Shown here: one piece after another, positions 51,940 to 60,365 of the stretch
Layout of the letters: each line of letters opens with the position of its first letter
How positions within the stretch are numbered: position 1 is the stretch's first letter
Assembly (NCBI RefSeq): GCF_004168035.1
Contig: NZ_SDPU01000035.1
Span: 248,001 to 312,000 of the forward strand
DNA length: 64,000 bases
Direction of reading: 5' to 3'
Source: Nocardioides iriomotensis
Lineage (GTDB): Bacteria; Actinomycetota; Actinomycetes; Propionibacteriales; Nocardioidaceae
Notes under the pieces: model-generated
Seen by the model: only the letters and a program-made list of their open reading frames with translations
What the model was told of the DNA's origin: nothing
Databases searched by the model: none
Translations under genes and position numbers: made by a program

Positions 51940-52686
51940 TCAGCCGGCCGCGACCAGCGCGACGAGGGCGACGGTGAACGTCGCCTCGACCACCGCACCG
52001 AGCACGTCGCCGGTGATGCCGCCGAACCGGCGTACGGCGCGCCGGCCGACGAGCAGACCGCCGAGCAGCCCGACCAGCGCGAACCACGGGGACGGACCCG
52101 AGACGACCACGGTCGCGGCTGCCCCGACGACCAGCACGGCGAGCACGACGAGCGCGGCCGTGGCCCGCGAGACCGACCCGGCGACCATCGCGCCGAGCCC
52201 TTCCGGACGCGCGGCCGGGATGCCGGCCAGGCAGGCCAGGGGCAGGACGAGCCGGCTCACCACCAGCGCCGCGGCGACGTCGGCCGGCCCGTGCCGGGTC
52301 GTCAGCAGGAACGCGACGCTGACGACCTGGGTCAGCAGCACGAGCACGAGGGTGACGACGCCGAAGGGGCCCACGTCGCCCTTGCGCATCACCTCCAGCG
52401 CGCCCTCGGCCGGGCGGCCCGAGCCGAGCCCGTCGGCGGTGTCGGCGAGGCCGTCGAGGTGCATGCCACGCGTGAGCAGGGCGAGGGTGCCGACGACCAG
52501 GACGGCCGTCAGCTGGGGCGGGACGAGGTCCTCGAGCACGACGGTCTCGACGAGCACCACCAGCGCCAGGACGAGCCCGACGAGGGGAGCCAGCGCCATC
52601 GCCCGCCCGGCGGTACGGCGGTCGACGGACGGCACCTTGACCGGCAGGACCGTCAGCGTGCCGAACGCCAGGCGCAGCGCGTTCAC
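51940..52686 (-). CDS. cobS: Cobalamin-5'-phosphate synthase
   Basis: A 248-residue membrane protein with about seven hydrophobic segments. It joins adenosylcobinamide-GDP and alpha-ribazole in the last steps of B12 assembly. The active-site motif is RGMHLDGLADTADGLGSG, followed by MRKGDVGPFGVV. The GTG start overlaps the cobU stop (GTGA). It is the last gene of the riboswitch-headed operon. Confidence 0.95.
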   Translation of the reverse strand: MNALRLAFGTLTVLPVKVPSVDRRTAGRAMALAPLVGLVLALVVLVETVVLEDLVPPQLTAVLVVGTLALLTRGMHLDGLADTADGLGSGRPAEGALEVMRKGDVGPFGVVTLVLVLLTQVVSVAFLLTTRHGPADVAAALVVSRLVLPLACLAGIPAARPEGLGAMVAGSVSRATAALVVLAVLVVGAAATVVVSGPSPWFALVGLLGGLLVGRRAVRRFGGITGDVLGAVVEATFTVALVALVAAG

Positions 52687-54020
52687 AGCGGTGACACGCG
52701 GCCGGCGACGCACCAGCGCACGTCCTCGGTGGCGGCCGCGACCAGCGCGTTGAGCCGGCCCATCTCGTCGCGGAACCGTCGCCCCGACGCGGTGTCCGGC
52801 ACCACGCCCTGGCCGACCTCGTTGCTCACCGCCACAACGCGCCGGGTGGTCGCGCGCCAGGCCCCGACGAGTGCGTCGACCTCGTCGCGAACCGCCTTGC
52901 GCGCCGCGGACCCCCAGGCCGCGTCGGACCAGGCGTCGTGCCGGTCCATCACTCGGGTCAGCCACAGGGTCAGGCAGTCGACAAGCAGCGGTGAGCCGTC
53001 CGCGGTCAGCAGCCCGACGAGGTCGAGGGTCTCGACGGTCGACCAGTGGTCGGGCCGGTCGGCCCGGTGCAGCCGCACCCGCTCGGACCACTCGTCGTCG
53101 TGGTCGGCCGGGTAGGCCGTCGCCACGTAGACGACCTCGGCGCGGTCGCGCAGCAGCCGCTCCGCCTCGCGGGACTTGCCGGACCGGGCGCCGCCCAGCA
53201 CGAGCGTGCGCGTCACCTCGCGCGGCGCCGGGCGCGTGCCGGCGAGCGACGTACCGTCGTCGACCACGCGCGCGCCCCAGTCCGCCAGCCGCCGGGCGAG
53301 CTCGGCGGTCGGCGGGTTGTGGTGCGACAGGTGGATCGCGACGACGTCGGTCCCGTCCTGCACCGCGCCCACCCCGCGCAACAGGCGCAGCTGGTCGGCG
53401 AACGTCGTCAGGTGCAGGTGGTCGGTGCCGTGGTCGGCCTTGTCGCCGAACGTCTCCTCCAGCAGCACGGTGTCGTACGCCGCGCCGGCTGCCGCCGCGA
53501 CCGTCTCGTCGGGCAGCCGGCCCGTGTCCGTGGCGTAGAGCAGCCGGGCGCCTCCGGAGGCCACGTCGTAGAGCACGGCGTCGTCACCGTGGGAGGCCGC
53601 GAGGACGCGGACGTCGTACGGCCCGAGCGACAACCGGTCGCCGGGAGACACGGTCGTGAATGTGACCGCGGGGTCGTCCGGGGCCAGCCACATCCGGGCC
53701 TGCTCGACCACGGACGGCGGCCCGACGACGTCGAGCGGCGCGTCACCGACCCAGGACCGGAACAGCAGGAACGCGGGGGCGCAGTGGTCGGGGTGCGCGT
53801 GGGTGATCAGCACGTGCCGCAGCCGGGACAGGTCGACGCCGGCCCGCTGCGCGGCGTGCGGCGTCTCGGGGCCGCAGTCGAGCAGCAGCACGTCGTCGAC
53901 GAGGGCCGCGGTCTGCCCGCGCAGCCGGCCGGCGGCCCGTTCGGTGGCGCAGGACGGGCAGGTGCAGAAGGGGTTCGGCCAGCCGTCGGCCGACCCGGTG
54001 CCGAGCAGCCGGACGTCCAT
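52683..54020 (-). CDS. cobU: Fusion of an MBL-fold hydrolase and adenosylcobinamide kinase/guanylyltransferase
   Basis: A 445-residue two-enzyme protein. Residues 1-265 are a metallo-beta-lactamase fold of the PhnP/RNase Z-like type, with a Cys motif near the start (CTCPSCATE) and the metal site HAHPDH. Residues about 268-445 are CobU, with the Walker A loop LGGARSGKS, the RADRPDHWSTVE region and LTLWLTR; CobU phosphorylates adenosylcobinamide and then transfers GMP to it. No frameshift separates the parts: the frame is continuous from ATG 54020. The MBL part could supply a missing step, such as alpha-ribazole-phosphate hydrolysis, which is an inference. The ATG overlaps the ECF S gene stop. 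Confidence 0.92.
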   Translation of the reverse strand: MDVRLLGTGSADGWPNPFCTCPSCATERAAGRLRGQTAALVDDVLLLDCGPETPHAAQRAGVDLSRLRHVLITHAHPDHCAPAFLLFRSWVGDAPLDVVGPPSVVEQARMWLAPDDPAVTFTTVSPGDRLSLGPYDVRVLAASHGDDAVLYDVASGGARLLYATDTGRLPDETVAAAAGAAYDTVLLEETFGDKADHGTDHLHLTTFADQLRLLRGVGAVQDGTDVVAIHLSHHNPPTAELARRLADWGARVVDDGTSLAGTRPAPREVTRTLVLGGARSGKSREAERLLRDRAEVVYVATAYPADHDDEWSERVRLHRADRPDHWSTVETLDLVGLLTADGSPLLVDCLTLWLTRVMDRHDAWSDAAWGSAARKAVRDEVDALVGAWRATTRRVVAVSNEVGQGVVPDTASGRRFRDEMGRLNALVAAATEDVRWCVAGRVSPL

Positions 54021-54823
54021 CAGGAGCTGCCCGAGTGCTCGAAGACCACGGGGGCGTCGAAGGCCGCGCGGCGGCCGGCCCTGCGCAGGGCTCGCAGGAG
54101 CGAGCGTCCGGCCAGCGCGATCACCAGCAGGGAGACCAGCGACCGGCCGAGGTCCCACGCCAGCGACGTGGTGACGTAGAAGACGAGGTAGCGCGCGAGG
54201 TTGTCGGCGACCGGGGCGCCGGCGACGTAGGAGACCTCGGGGCCGTACGCGGCGAACGGCCAGAACCACAGGTTCATCAGGGCCCCGAAGGCGAGGCCGA
54301 CCGCCGCGGCGTACCCGGCGACGACCGCGATCTCGACCCGCCCACGCGCCGGCGGCAGGCACCCGGCGAAGAAGCCGACCCAGCCGGCCGCGACCATCTG
54401 GAACGGCAACCACGGGCCGACCCCGCCGGTGAGCAGCGCGCCAACGAAGATCGTCACCGCGCCGAGGACGAACCCGAAGCCCCTGCCGAACACCCGTCCG
54501 CCCAGGATGATCACGGCGAAGCTCGGCTCCAGGCCCGCCGTGCCGGGCCCGAGCGCGCGCAGCGCGCCGCCGACCGCGGCGAGCATGCCGAGCATCGCGA
54601 CGGCCTTGGCGTCGAGGACCCCGGAGGTCAGCTCGGAGAGCACCACGACCGCGAGGAGCGGCAGCAGCGCGACGAAGACGAACGGCGCGTCCCCGGAGTG
54701 TGAGGTGTCGAGCGCCGCGCCGGGCTCGATCACGAACGGCCAGCCGAACGCGACGAGGCCGACGAGGAAGACCAGCGCGAGCGACAGCCCTGAGCGGGCG
54801 CGGACCGGGACCAGCGTGCTCAT
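54020..54823 (-). CDS. ECF transporter substrate-binding (S) component, probably for a corrinoid
   Basis: A 267-residue membrane protein with about six or seven hydrophobic segments, in the CbrT/ECF-S style (LGGRVFGRGFGFVLGAVTIFVGALLTGGVGPWLPFQMVAAGWVG). This region, with GxGPWxPFQM, is shared by the actinobacterial S components linked to B12 genes. The operon and the riboswitch make a cobalamin or cobinamide substrate likely. The ATG overlaps the ATPase stop. Confidence 0.86.
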   Translation of the reverse strand: MSTLVPVRARSGLSLALVFLVGLVAFGWPFVIEPGAALDTSHSGDAPFVFVALLPLLAVVVLSELTSGVLDAKAVAMLGMLAAVGGALRALGPGTAGLEPSFAVIILGGRVFGRGFGFVLGAVTIFVGALLTGGVGPWLPFQMVAAGWVGFFAGCLPPARGRVEIAVVAGYAAAVGLAFGALMNLWFWPFAAYGPEVSYVAGAPVADNLARYLVFYVTTSLAWDLGRSLVSLLVIALAGRSLLRALRRAGRRAAFDAPVVFEHSGSS

Positions 54824-56445
54824 CGCGGGATCCGGCTTCCCGACGCCAATGCCACCGCGACCTCGGTCGGCGTCAGCCAGCGCTGCGGCGCGAGCACCTT
54901 GGCGACCTGCGGCGCGAAGGCCGGCGACGACACCACCACGTCGGCGGTGGGTCCGTCGGCGACGAGCTCCCCGTCGGCGACGACCAGCACCCGGGTGGCC
55001 ACCTCGGCGACGAGCTCCACGTCGTGGGTGGCCAGCAGCACGGCGTGGCCGTCGGCGGCGAGGTCGCGCAGGATCTCGACGAGCCGGTGCTTGGCCGTGT
55101 AGTCGAGGCCGCGGGTCGGCTCGTCGAGCAGCACCAGCGGCGGCTCGGCCGCCAGCACGATCGCCAGGGCGAGCGTGAGCCGTTGCCCCTCGGACAGGTC
55201 CCGCGGGTGCTGGTCGAGCGGGACGCCGGTCGAGAGCCGCGCGAACAGCTCCTGCGTCGTGCCCGCCGTCAGGTCGCCGTCGCGGTCGGCCTGAGTGCAC
55301 TCGTCGCCGACGGTGGTGGCGTAGAGCAGGTCGCCGGGCACCTGGGGCACCAGGCCGACGTGGCTCAGCAGGTCGGCGGGCGGCAGCTCGGTGGGCACCT
55401 GGCCGTCGACGACGACGCGACCGCCGGACGGGCGCTTCGTGCCGACGAGCGCCTTGAGGAGGGTGGACTTGCCGGCACCGTTGCGGCCCATCAGCGCCAC
55501 CACCTCGCCCCGGCGGAGGGTGGCGGAGATCCCGCGGAGCGCGGGCACCTGGTGGTACGACGCCACGAGGTGCTCGACCTCGGCGACGACGTCGCCGGTG
55601 ACGGCGGTCTCGCGGTCGGGAGGCTCCACCTCGGTGAGCGTCTCGCGCAGCGGAGCGGCCTTGCGGCGCGCGTCGCGCACCGCGAGCGGCAGCGGCTGCC
55701 AGCCGGCGATCCGGCCGAGCTCCACCACCGGCGGTGCGACGGGGGCGTCGGCCAGCACGTCGGCGGGTGCGCCCGAGACGACCGGACGGCCGTCGCCGGG
55801 CACGAGGACGACGCGGTCGGCGTACTGCGCCACCCGCTCCAGGCGGTGCTCGGCGAGCACGACGGTGAGGCCGAGGTCGTGCACCAGCCGCTGCAGCGTG
55901 GCCAGCACCTCCTCGGCAGCGAGCGGGTCGAGCGCCGAGGTCGGCTCGTCGAGCACCAGGATCCGCGGGTGCGTGGTGAGCACCGAGCCGATGGCGACCC
56001 GCTGCTGCTGACCGCCCGAGAGGGCGGCGAGCGGCCGGTCGCGCAGGTCCGCGAGGCCGAGCAGGTCGAGCGTCTCCTCGACCCGCTTGCGCATCACGTC
56101 GGCCGGCAGCCCGAGCGACTCCATGCCGTAGGCGAGCTCGTCCTCGACGTTGTCGGAGACGAAGCCGGACAGCGGGTCCTGCCCGACGTACCCGACGACG
56201 TCGGCGAGGTCCCGCGGCCGGTGGTGCCGGGTGTCGCGGCCGTCGACGAGCACGCGGCCGGTCAGGGTGCCGCCGGAGAAGTGCGGGACCAGGCCGTTGA
56301 TCGCTCGCAGCAGCGTGGTCTTGCCCGAGCCGGTGCGGCCGACGACCAGGGCCAGCTCGCCCTCGTCGATGCGCAGGTCGACGCCTGCGAGCACGGGCCG
56401 GTCCGCGTCGGTGAACCGGACGCCGGCGTCCTCGAAGCGGATCAC
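54820..56445 (-). CDS. ECF transporter duplicated ATP-binding protein
   Basis: A 541-residue protein with two ABC ATPase domains in one chain. Domain 1 (1-235) has GRTGSGKTTLLR, LSGGQQQRVAIG and LVLDEPTSALDP; domain 2 (about 290-530) has GRNGAGKSTLLK, LSEGQRLTLALA and LLDEPTRGLDY. The second signature motif is LSEGQ in place of LSGGQ. It supplies the A and A' subunits of an ECF importer. The GTG start overlaps the T-component stop (GTGA). Confidence 0.93.
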   Translation of the reverse strand: MIRFEDAGVRFTDADRPVLAGVDLRIDEGELALVVGRTGSGKTTLLRAINGLVPHFSGGTLTGRVLVDGRDTRHHRPRDLADVVGYVGQDPLSGFVSDNVEDELAYGMESLGLPADVMRKRVEETLDLLGLADLRDRPLAALSGGQQQRVAIGSVLTTHPRILVLDEPTSALDPLAAEEVLATLQRLVHDLGLTVVLAEHRLERVAQYADRVVLVPGDGRPVVSGAPADVLADAPVAPPVVELGRIAGWQPLPLAVRDARRKAAPLRETLTEVEPPDRETAVTGDVVAEVEHLVASYHQVPALRGISATLRRGEVVALMGRNGAGKSTLLKALVGTKRPSGGRVVVDGQVPTELPPADLLSHVGLVPQVPGDLLYATTVGDECTQADRDGDLTAGTTQELFARLSTGVPLDQHPRDLSEGQRLTLALAIVLAAEPPLVLLDEPTRGLDYTAKHRLVEILRDLAADGHAVLLATHDVELVAEVATRVLVVADGELVADGPTADVVVSSPAFAPQVAKVLAPQRWLTPTEVAVALASGSRIPR

Positions 56446-57557
56446 GCGGCCACCTCCAGCGGGCGCGGCGCCCGGACGACGGGCAGTGGGGGAGCGAGGA
56501 CGGCGGGCAGCATCGCGACCAGGATGCCGAGCACCGCGATCGTCGGCACCGGCGGGACCATCACGACGGTCGCGAGGTACAGCTCCTCGGGCGCGACCGC
56601 CACGTTGACGAACATGGCGACGGCCGCCGTCACGCCGCAGCCGGCGACCAGCCACTCGGGCAGCGCCCAGGGGTCGGGGCGGTACCGCGTCCGTCCGGTA
56701 CGGCGTCCGCCGACGGCGATCCCGGCGGCGGCGATCACCGACCCGGCGAGCAGCATCGGCAGGCCCAGCCACGACGACGTGGTGCCGTCGAGCAGCCCGT
56801 AGACGCCGACGCACACGCCGAGCAGGCCGCCGAACACCAGCACCCCGGTCAGCCGGCGCGAGACCCGGGAGTCGTCGGTGGTGCGGCCGTAGCCGCGGGA
56901 GTCCATCGCCGCGGCGAGGTCCACGGAGTGCTCCAGCGCGCCCTCCAGCACCGGCATGGCCAGGCGCTTGAGCGAGCCGAGGCCGCGGGTCTTGCGGCCG
57001 CGCAGCCGGTGTGCCTCGCGGACGCGCTGCGCGTCGGTCACCAGCTGCGGGGCGAACGTCAGCGCGATCACGCAGGCGACTCCGATCTCGTAGAGCGCAC
57101 CGGGCACGTAGCGGAGCAGCCGCCGCGCGCTGCCCAGCGAGTTGGCCGCGCCGATGCAGCACAGGATCACGGCGAGCTGGAGGCCCTCGTAGAACGCACG
57201 CAGCACCGCCTCGAGGGTGACCTCCCCGCCGAGCTTGAGCCCGCTGCCCTCGGGCATCGGCACCTCGGGGAGGGTGAACAGCACGGTCGGGCCCTGCGAC
57301 CCGGTGGACAGCAGCGCCTGGAACACGATCCGGACGGCGATGATGACCAGCGCCAGCTTGAGGAAGGCGCCGTACGACTTAGCCCACGGGGCGGTGCTCC
57401 GGCGGGCGGAGACCACCAGCCCGGCCACGGCGAGGATCAGCAGCAGCGGCACCGGGTTCTGCGTGCGGCTCGCGGCCGCGGCGAGGCCGATGGCCCACAG
57501 CCACCACGCCCCCGGGTGCAGGCTCCGGGGGAACGTGAGGCGTGACTGCGGGCGCAC
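56442..57557 (-). CDS. ECF transporter transmembrane (T) component
   Basis: A 371-residue membrane protein with the T-component signature of two short Ala-Arg-Gly motifs: AQRVREAHRLRG and AAAMDSRGYGR, which couple to the ATPases. About eight hydrophobic segments are seen, more than in the shortest family members. It follows the SCO2322 gene by 16 bases and overlaps the ATPase gene. It forms the shared scaffold of the corrinoid importer. Confidence 0.93.
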   Translation of the reverse strand: MRPQSRLTFPRSLHPGAWWLWAIGLAAAASRTQNPVPLLLILAVAGLVVSARRSTAPWAKSYGAFLKLALVIIAVRIVFQALLSTGSQGPTVLFTLPEVPMPEGSGLKLGGEVTLEAVLRAFYEGLQLAVILCCIGAANSLGSARRLLRYVPGALYEIGVACVIALTFAPQLVTDAQRVREAHRLRGRKTRGLGSLKRLAMPVLEGALEHSVDLAAAMDSRGYGRTTDDSRVSRRLTGVLVFGGLLGVCVGVYGLLDGTTSSWLGLPMLLAGSVIAAAGIAVGGRRTGRTRYRPDPWALPEWLVAGCGVTAAVAMFVNVAVAPEELYLATVVMVPPVPTIAVLGILVAMLPAVLAPPLPVVRAPRPLEVAA

Positions 57558-57573
57558 CGGCGTCTCGGCCCGG

Positions 57574-58341
57574 TCAGGAGTCGCGGTTGCGTCGCGACAG
57601 CGGGATCGCGACCGCGCCGATCACCACGACGAGCGCGATGACCGCCACGAGGGGCCAGCTGATGCCGCCCTCGTCCTCGGCCGAGGCCTCGTCGGTGGAG
57701 TCGCCGGCGGTCGCGGAGGCGTCGTCGGAGGGGGCCTCCGAGTCGGTGGCGGCGGTCGCCGCCGCGGGCAGCGCGAACGCGACGGTCGCCTGGTCCTTCT
57801 CGACCTGCGCGTCCTTGACGGTGTCGAAGCAGGGACCGGAGGCCGGGTAGCCGTCGATGGCGCAGATGCCGCCCTGCTCGGTGCGCACGTCGGCGACGGA
57901 CTCGAGGGTCTGGAGGCCGGACGCGTCCTCGGGGACGACCGCGCAGTAAGCGGTCGGCTCAACGGGGGTGCTGCCGCCGGGGGCGTCGGCCTCGGTGCCG
58001 TAGTCGACCAGGACCGCGACGCGCTTCTCGCCGTCGCCGGAGTCGGTGCCCTCGCAGACCTGGTCGAACCCGGTCTCGGCGAGGTCGGCGCGGGGCTCGA
58101 TGCCGACCTGCTCGGTGGAGGTGCCGAAGCGCCAGCCCTCGACGGCGCCGTCCCTCGGTGTGGTGTCGGCCGGACCCTTCTGGGCGAACGCGTAGGCCTC
58201 GTTCTCGACCTGGAAGTAGTTCCAGTACTTGTAGCCGTCCTCGGCGCTCGCCGGACCGGCGGTGGCGAGGAGGGTGGCCGGCGCCAGCACGACGGCGGCC
58301 AGGACGCCTGCGATGCGGCGCAGGGTGGTGTGCGTGCCCAT
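57574..58341 (-). CDS. SCO2322 family membrane-anchored secreted protein
   Basis: A 255-residue protein with a signal peptide (GVLAAVVLAPATLLATAGPASAED), an external domain with several Cys (VCEGTDSGD, AYCAVVPED, GGICAIDGYPASGPCFD), an acidic Ser/Thr/Asp linker and one C-terminal membrane helix before RRNRDS. Members of this family sit with ECF transporter genes in Streptomyces and relatives. It is the first gene after the riboswitch, so it may hold or deliver the corrinoid outside the membrane. That role is inferred from position. Confidence 0.88.
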   Translation of the reverse strand: MGTHTTLRRIAGVLAAVVLAPATLLATAGPASAEDGYKYWNYFQVENEAYAFAQKGPADTTPRDGAVEGWRFGTSTEQVGIEPRADLAETGFDQVCEGTDSGDGEKRVAVLVDYGTEADAPGGSTPVEPTAYCAVVPEDASGLQTLESVADVRTEQGGICAIDGYPASGPCFDTVKDAQVEKDQATVAFALPAAATAATDSEAPSDDASATAGDSTDEASAEDEGGISWPLVAVIALVVVIGAVAIPLSRRNRDS

Positions 58342-58454
58342 GGGGCCCTTTCTTGCGGCGATCCGAAGACGGGACCGGACCGCGGGGCGCCCCAGAGCAT
58401 GCGGGTGACCGAGTCCGGCTCCGTCCCGTAGACCTCGACGGATGTGGGGAGCCG

Positions 58455-58557
58455 CTGCCTGGTCGCGGTGTTCCGGCTCGCCGTACCCGCTCGTCGCGGA
58501 CGGCCTACGGTTGCGGGTCAGCGCCGGCTTCGGACCGGCTTTCCCGCGACGCGGCAG
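58455..58557 (-). promoter_or_regulatory. Adenosylcobalamin (B12) riboswitch
   Basis: On the minus strand the conserved core reads GGGAAAGCCGGTCCGAAGCC, then GGCGCTGACCCGCAACCGTA, and later GAGCCGGAACACCGCGACC. This is the B12-box (GCTGACCCGCAAC) with its usual upstream GGGAA and downstream CCGGAACACC. CTGCC and GTCGCGG at the 5' end pair with CCGCGAC and GGCAG at the 3' end to close the aptamer. The leader continues about 113 bases to the SCO2322 gene. CGGCTCC/GGAGCCG in that leader is a candidate expression-platform hairpin. High cobalamin should shut the operon down. Confidence 0.92.
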
Positions 58558-58640
58558 TTCTGTGTTGCGCCCTCAATCTCCCACGCGCCGCGAACCGGCG
58601 TCAAAGGAACCCGGTCGGTGGACACCGTTACCCTCGCCAC

Positions 58641-58901
58641 ATGACGCACTCGCTGGAGTCCTCCGCGTTCGGCACCCCCGAGCCGCACCCGTCCCACGTG
58701 TGGCACTGGCGGTTGGAGGACGCCGACGGCAACGAGGTGACGTCCGGCGAGGGCAGTCCGCGCTTCCCGTCGCAGAGCGACGCCGAGTCGTGGGTCGGCG
58801 AGGTCTGGCGCGACCTGGCCGACGACGGCGTCGACCAGGTCACGCTGCTCGAAGGCGACCGCGAGGTCTACGGCCCGATGAGCCTGCACGCGGCCGGCTG
58901 A
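58641..58901 (+). CDS. Small protein of unknown function
   Basis: An 86-residue soluble acidic protein: VWHWRLEDADGNEV, FPSQSDAESWVGEVWRDLADDGVD and VTLLEGDREVYGPMSLH suggest a small alpha/beta domain. TACCCT (58629-58634) lies six bases before the ATG, so it is a leaderless transcript divergent from the B12 operon. Similar small proteins are widespread in actinobacteria; I cannot name a function. Confidence 0.78.
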   Translation: MTHSLESSAFGTPEPHPSHVWHWRLEDADGNEVTSGEGSPRFPSQSDAESWVGEVWRDLADDGVDQVTLLEGDREVYGPMSLHAAG

Positions 58902-58907
58902 CCGCGG

Positions 58908-59912
58908 CTAGCCGTTCCGCCGGCTCGGCGACTGGGTCTTCGCCGGGTCGCGCTCGACGACCGGGTCGAGGATCTCGTCGATCTTCTTCAGCAGGTCCGG
59001 GTCGAGGCGTACGCCGGCGGCCCTGACGTTCTCGGTCACCTGCTCGGGCCGGGAGGCGCCGATGATCGCGGTCGACACGTTGGGGTTCTGCAGCACCCAG
59101 GCGACCGCGAGCTGCGCCATCGACAGGTCGGCCTCCTCGGCGAGCGGAGCGAGCTCCTGCACCCGGGTGAGGACGTCGTCGCGCAGCCACCGCGACACCA
59201 TGTCCGCGCCGCCCTTGTCGTCGGTCGCCCGCGAGCCGGCCGGCGGCTGCTCGCCCGGCTTGTACTTGCCGGTCAGCACGCCCTGCGCGATTGGCGACCA
59301 GACGACCTGGCCGATGCCGAGCTCCTCGCTCGTCGGCACGACCTCGGTCTCGATGACGCGCCAGAGCATGGAGTACTGCGGCTGGTTGGACACGAACGGG
59401 ACGTGCAGCTCACGCGCCAGCTCGTGCCCGCGGCGGAGCTGGTCGGCCGTCCACTCCGAGACGCCGATGTAGTGCGCCTTGCCGGCCTTCACGACGTCGG
59501 CGAACGCCTCCATCGTCTCCTCGAGCGGCGTCGCGTCGTCGTACCGGTGCGCCTGGTAGAGGTCGACGTACTCGGTCTGCAGCCGTCGGAGCGAGCCGTC
59601 GATCGACTCCATGATGTGCTTGCGGGAGAGCCCGGAGTCGTTGTGCCGCTTCTCGTTGGTCGGGAAGTAGACCTTGGTGAAGATCTCGAGGCCCTCGCGG
59701 CGCTCGCCGGCCAGCGCCTTGCCGAGCACGGTCTCGGCCGCGGTGTTGGCGTACACGTCGGCGGTGTCGAACGTCGTGATCCCCTCGTCGAGGGCCTGGC
59801 GGACGCACGCCAGCGCGGCGTCCTCCTCGACCTGCGAGCCGTGGGTGAGCCAGTTGCCATAGGCGATCTCGGAGATCCGGAGACCGCTGCTGCCGAGGTG
59901 TCGGAATTCCAT
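58908..59912 (-). CDS. Aldo/keto reductase
   Basis: A 334-residue NADPH-dependent AKR of the KCNAB/YghZ-like group. The catalytic tetrad is visible as Asp in FDTADVYANTAAE (with its Tyr), Lys in IFTKVYFPTN and His in LYQAHRYD. A C-terminal NADP region (IIGASRPEQVTENV) follows. TACGTT (minus strand, 59920-59925) lies seven bases before the ATG. The substrate is unknown. It ends six bases after the small upstream gene in convergent orientation. Confidence 0.92.
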   Translation of the reverse strand: MEFRHLGSSGLRISEIAYGNWLTHGSQVEEDAALACVRQALDEGITTFDTADVYANTAAETVLGKALAGERREGLEIFTKVYFPTNEKRHNDSGLSRKHIMESIDGSLRRLQTEYVDLYQAHRYDDATPLEETMEAFADVVKAGKAHYIGVSEWTADQLRRGHELARELHVPFVSNQPQYSMLWRVIETEVVPTSEELGIGQVVWSPIAQGVLTGKYKPGEQPPAGSRATDDKGGADMVSRWLRDDVLTRVQELAPLAEEADLSMAQLAVAWVLQNPNVSTAIIGASRPEQVTENVRAAGVRLDPDLLKKIDEILDPVVERDPAKTQSPSRRNG

Positions 59913-59967
59913 GTCGTCGAACGTACCCACGGACGGTGACGACGCATCACGCCACTAGGTTGGCCGC

Positions 59968-60267
59968 ATGCTCGTCGCCTTCAGCATCAGCCCGACCGCC
60001 GCCGACGACACCGGCGGCGTCAGCGCCGCGGTCGCCGAGGCGGTGCGCGTCGTCCGCGAGTCCGGCCTGCCCCACGAGACCAACGCGATGTTCACCAACA
60101 TCGAGGGGGAGTGGGACGAGGTGATGGCCGTGGTCAAGCAGGCCGTCGACGTCGTCGCCGCGACCTCACCGCGCGTCGGGCTGGTGCTGAAGGCCGACAT
60201 CCGGCCCGGCTTCGAGGGTCAGCTCACCGCCAAGGTCGAGCGCGTCGAGCGTCACCTCGCCGGCTGA
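59968..60267 (+). CDS. MTH1187/YkoF-type thiamine-binding protein
   Basis: A 99-residue protein of the thiamine-binding ferredoxin-like fold (MLVAFSISPTAADDTGGVSA, then HETNAMFTNIEGEWDEVM and VGLVLKADIRPGFEG). TAGGTT (59956-59961) lies six bases before the ATG. Members bind thiamine pyrimidine moieties. The gene is followed at once by a 20-bp perfect palindrome that includes its stop codon. Confidence 0.87.
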   Translation: MLVAFSISPTAADDTGGVSAAVAEAVRVVRESGLPHETNAMFTNIEGEWDEVMAVVKQAVDVVAATSPRVGLVLKADIRPGFEGQLTAKVERVERHLAG

Positions 60268-60328
60268 CCACCGATATCGGTGGTCCGACCGTGACCTATG
60301 GGTCACCCTTCGACTACCGATATCGGTA
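60266..60328. repeat. Three palindromes between convergent genes
   Basis: GACCACCGATATCGGTGGTC (60266-60285) is a perfect 20-bp palindrome overlapping the stop codon. GTGACC-TATG-GGTCAC (60291-60306) and TACCGATATCGGTA (60315-60328) follow. The first and third share the core ACCGATATCGGT, 46 bases apart centre to centre. They could serve as a bidirectional terminator or as a repeated protein-binding site. Confidence 0.85.
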
Positions 60329-60365
60329 TCGAGCCACTCCCGGGGACGAGGTCGAGCGCGCCCGG

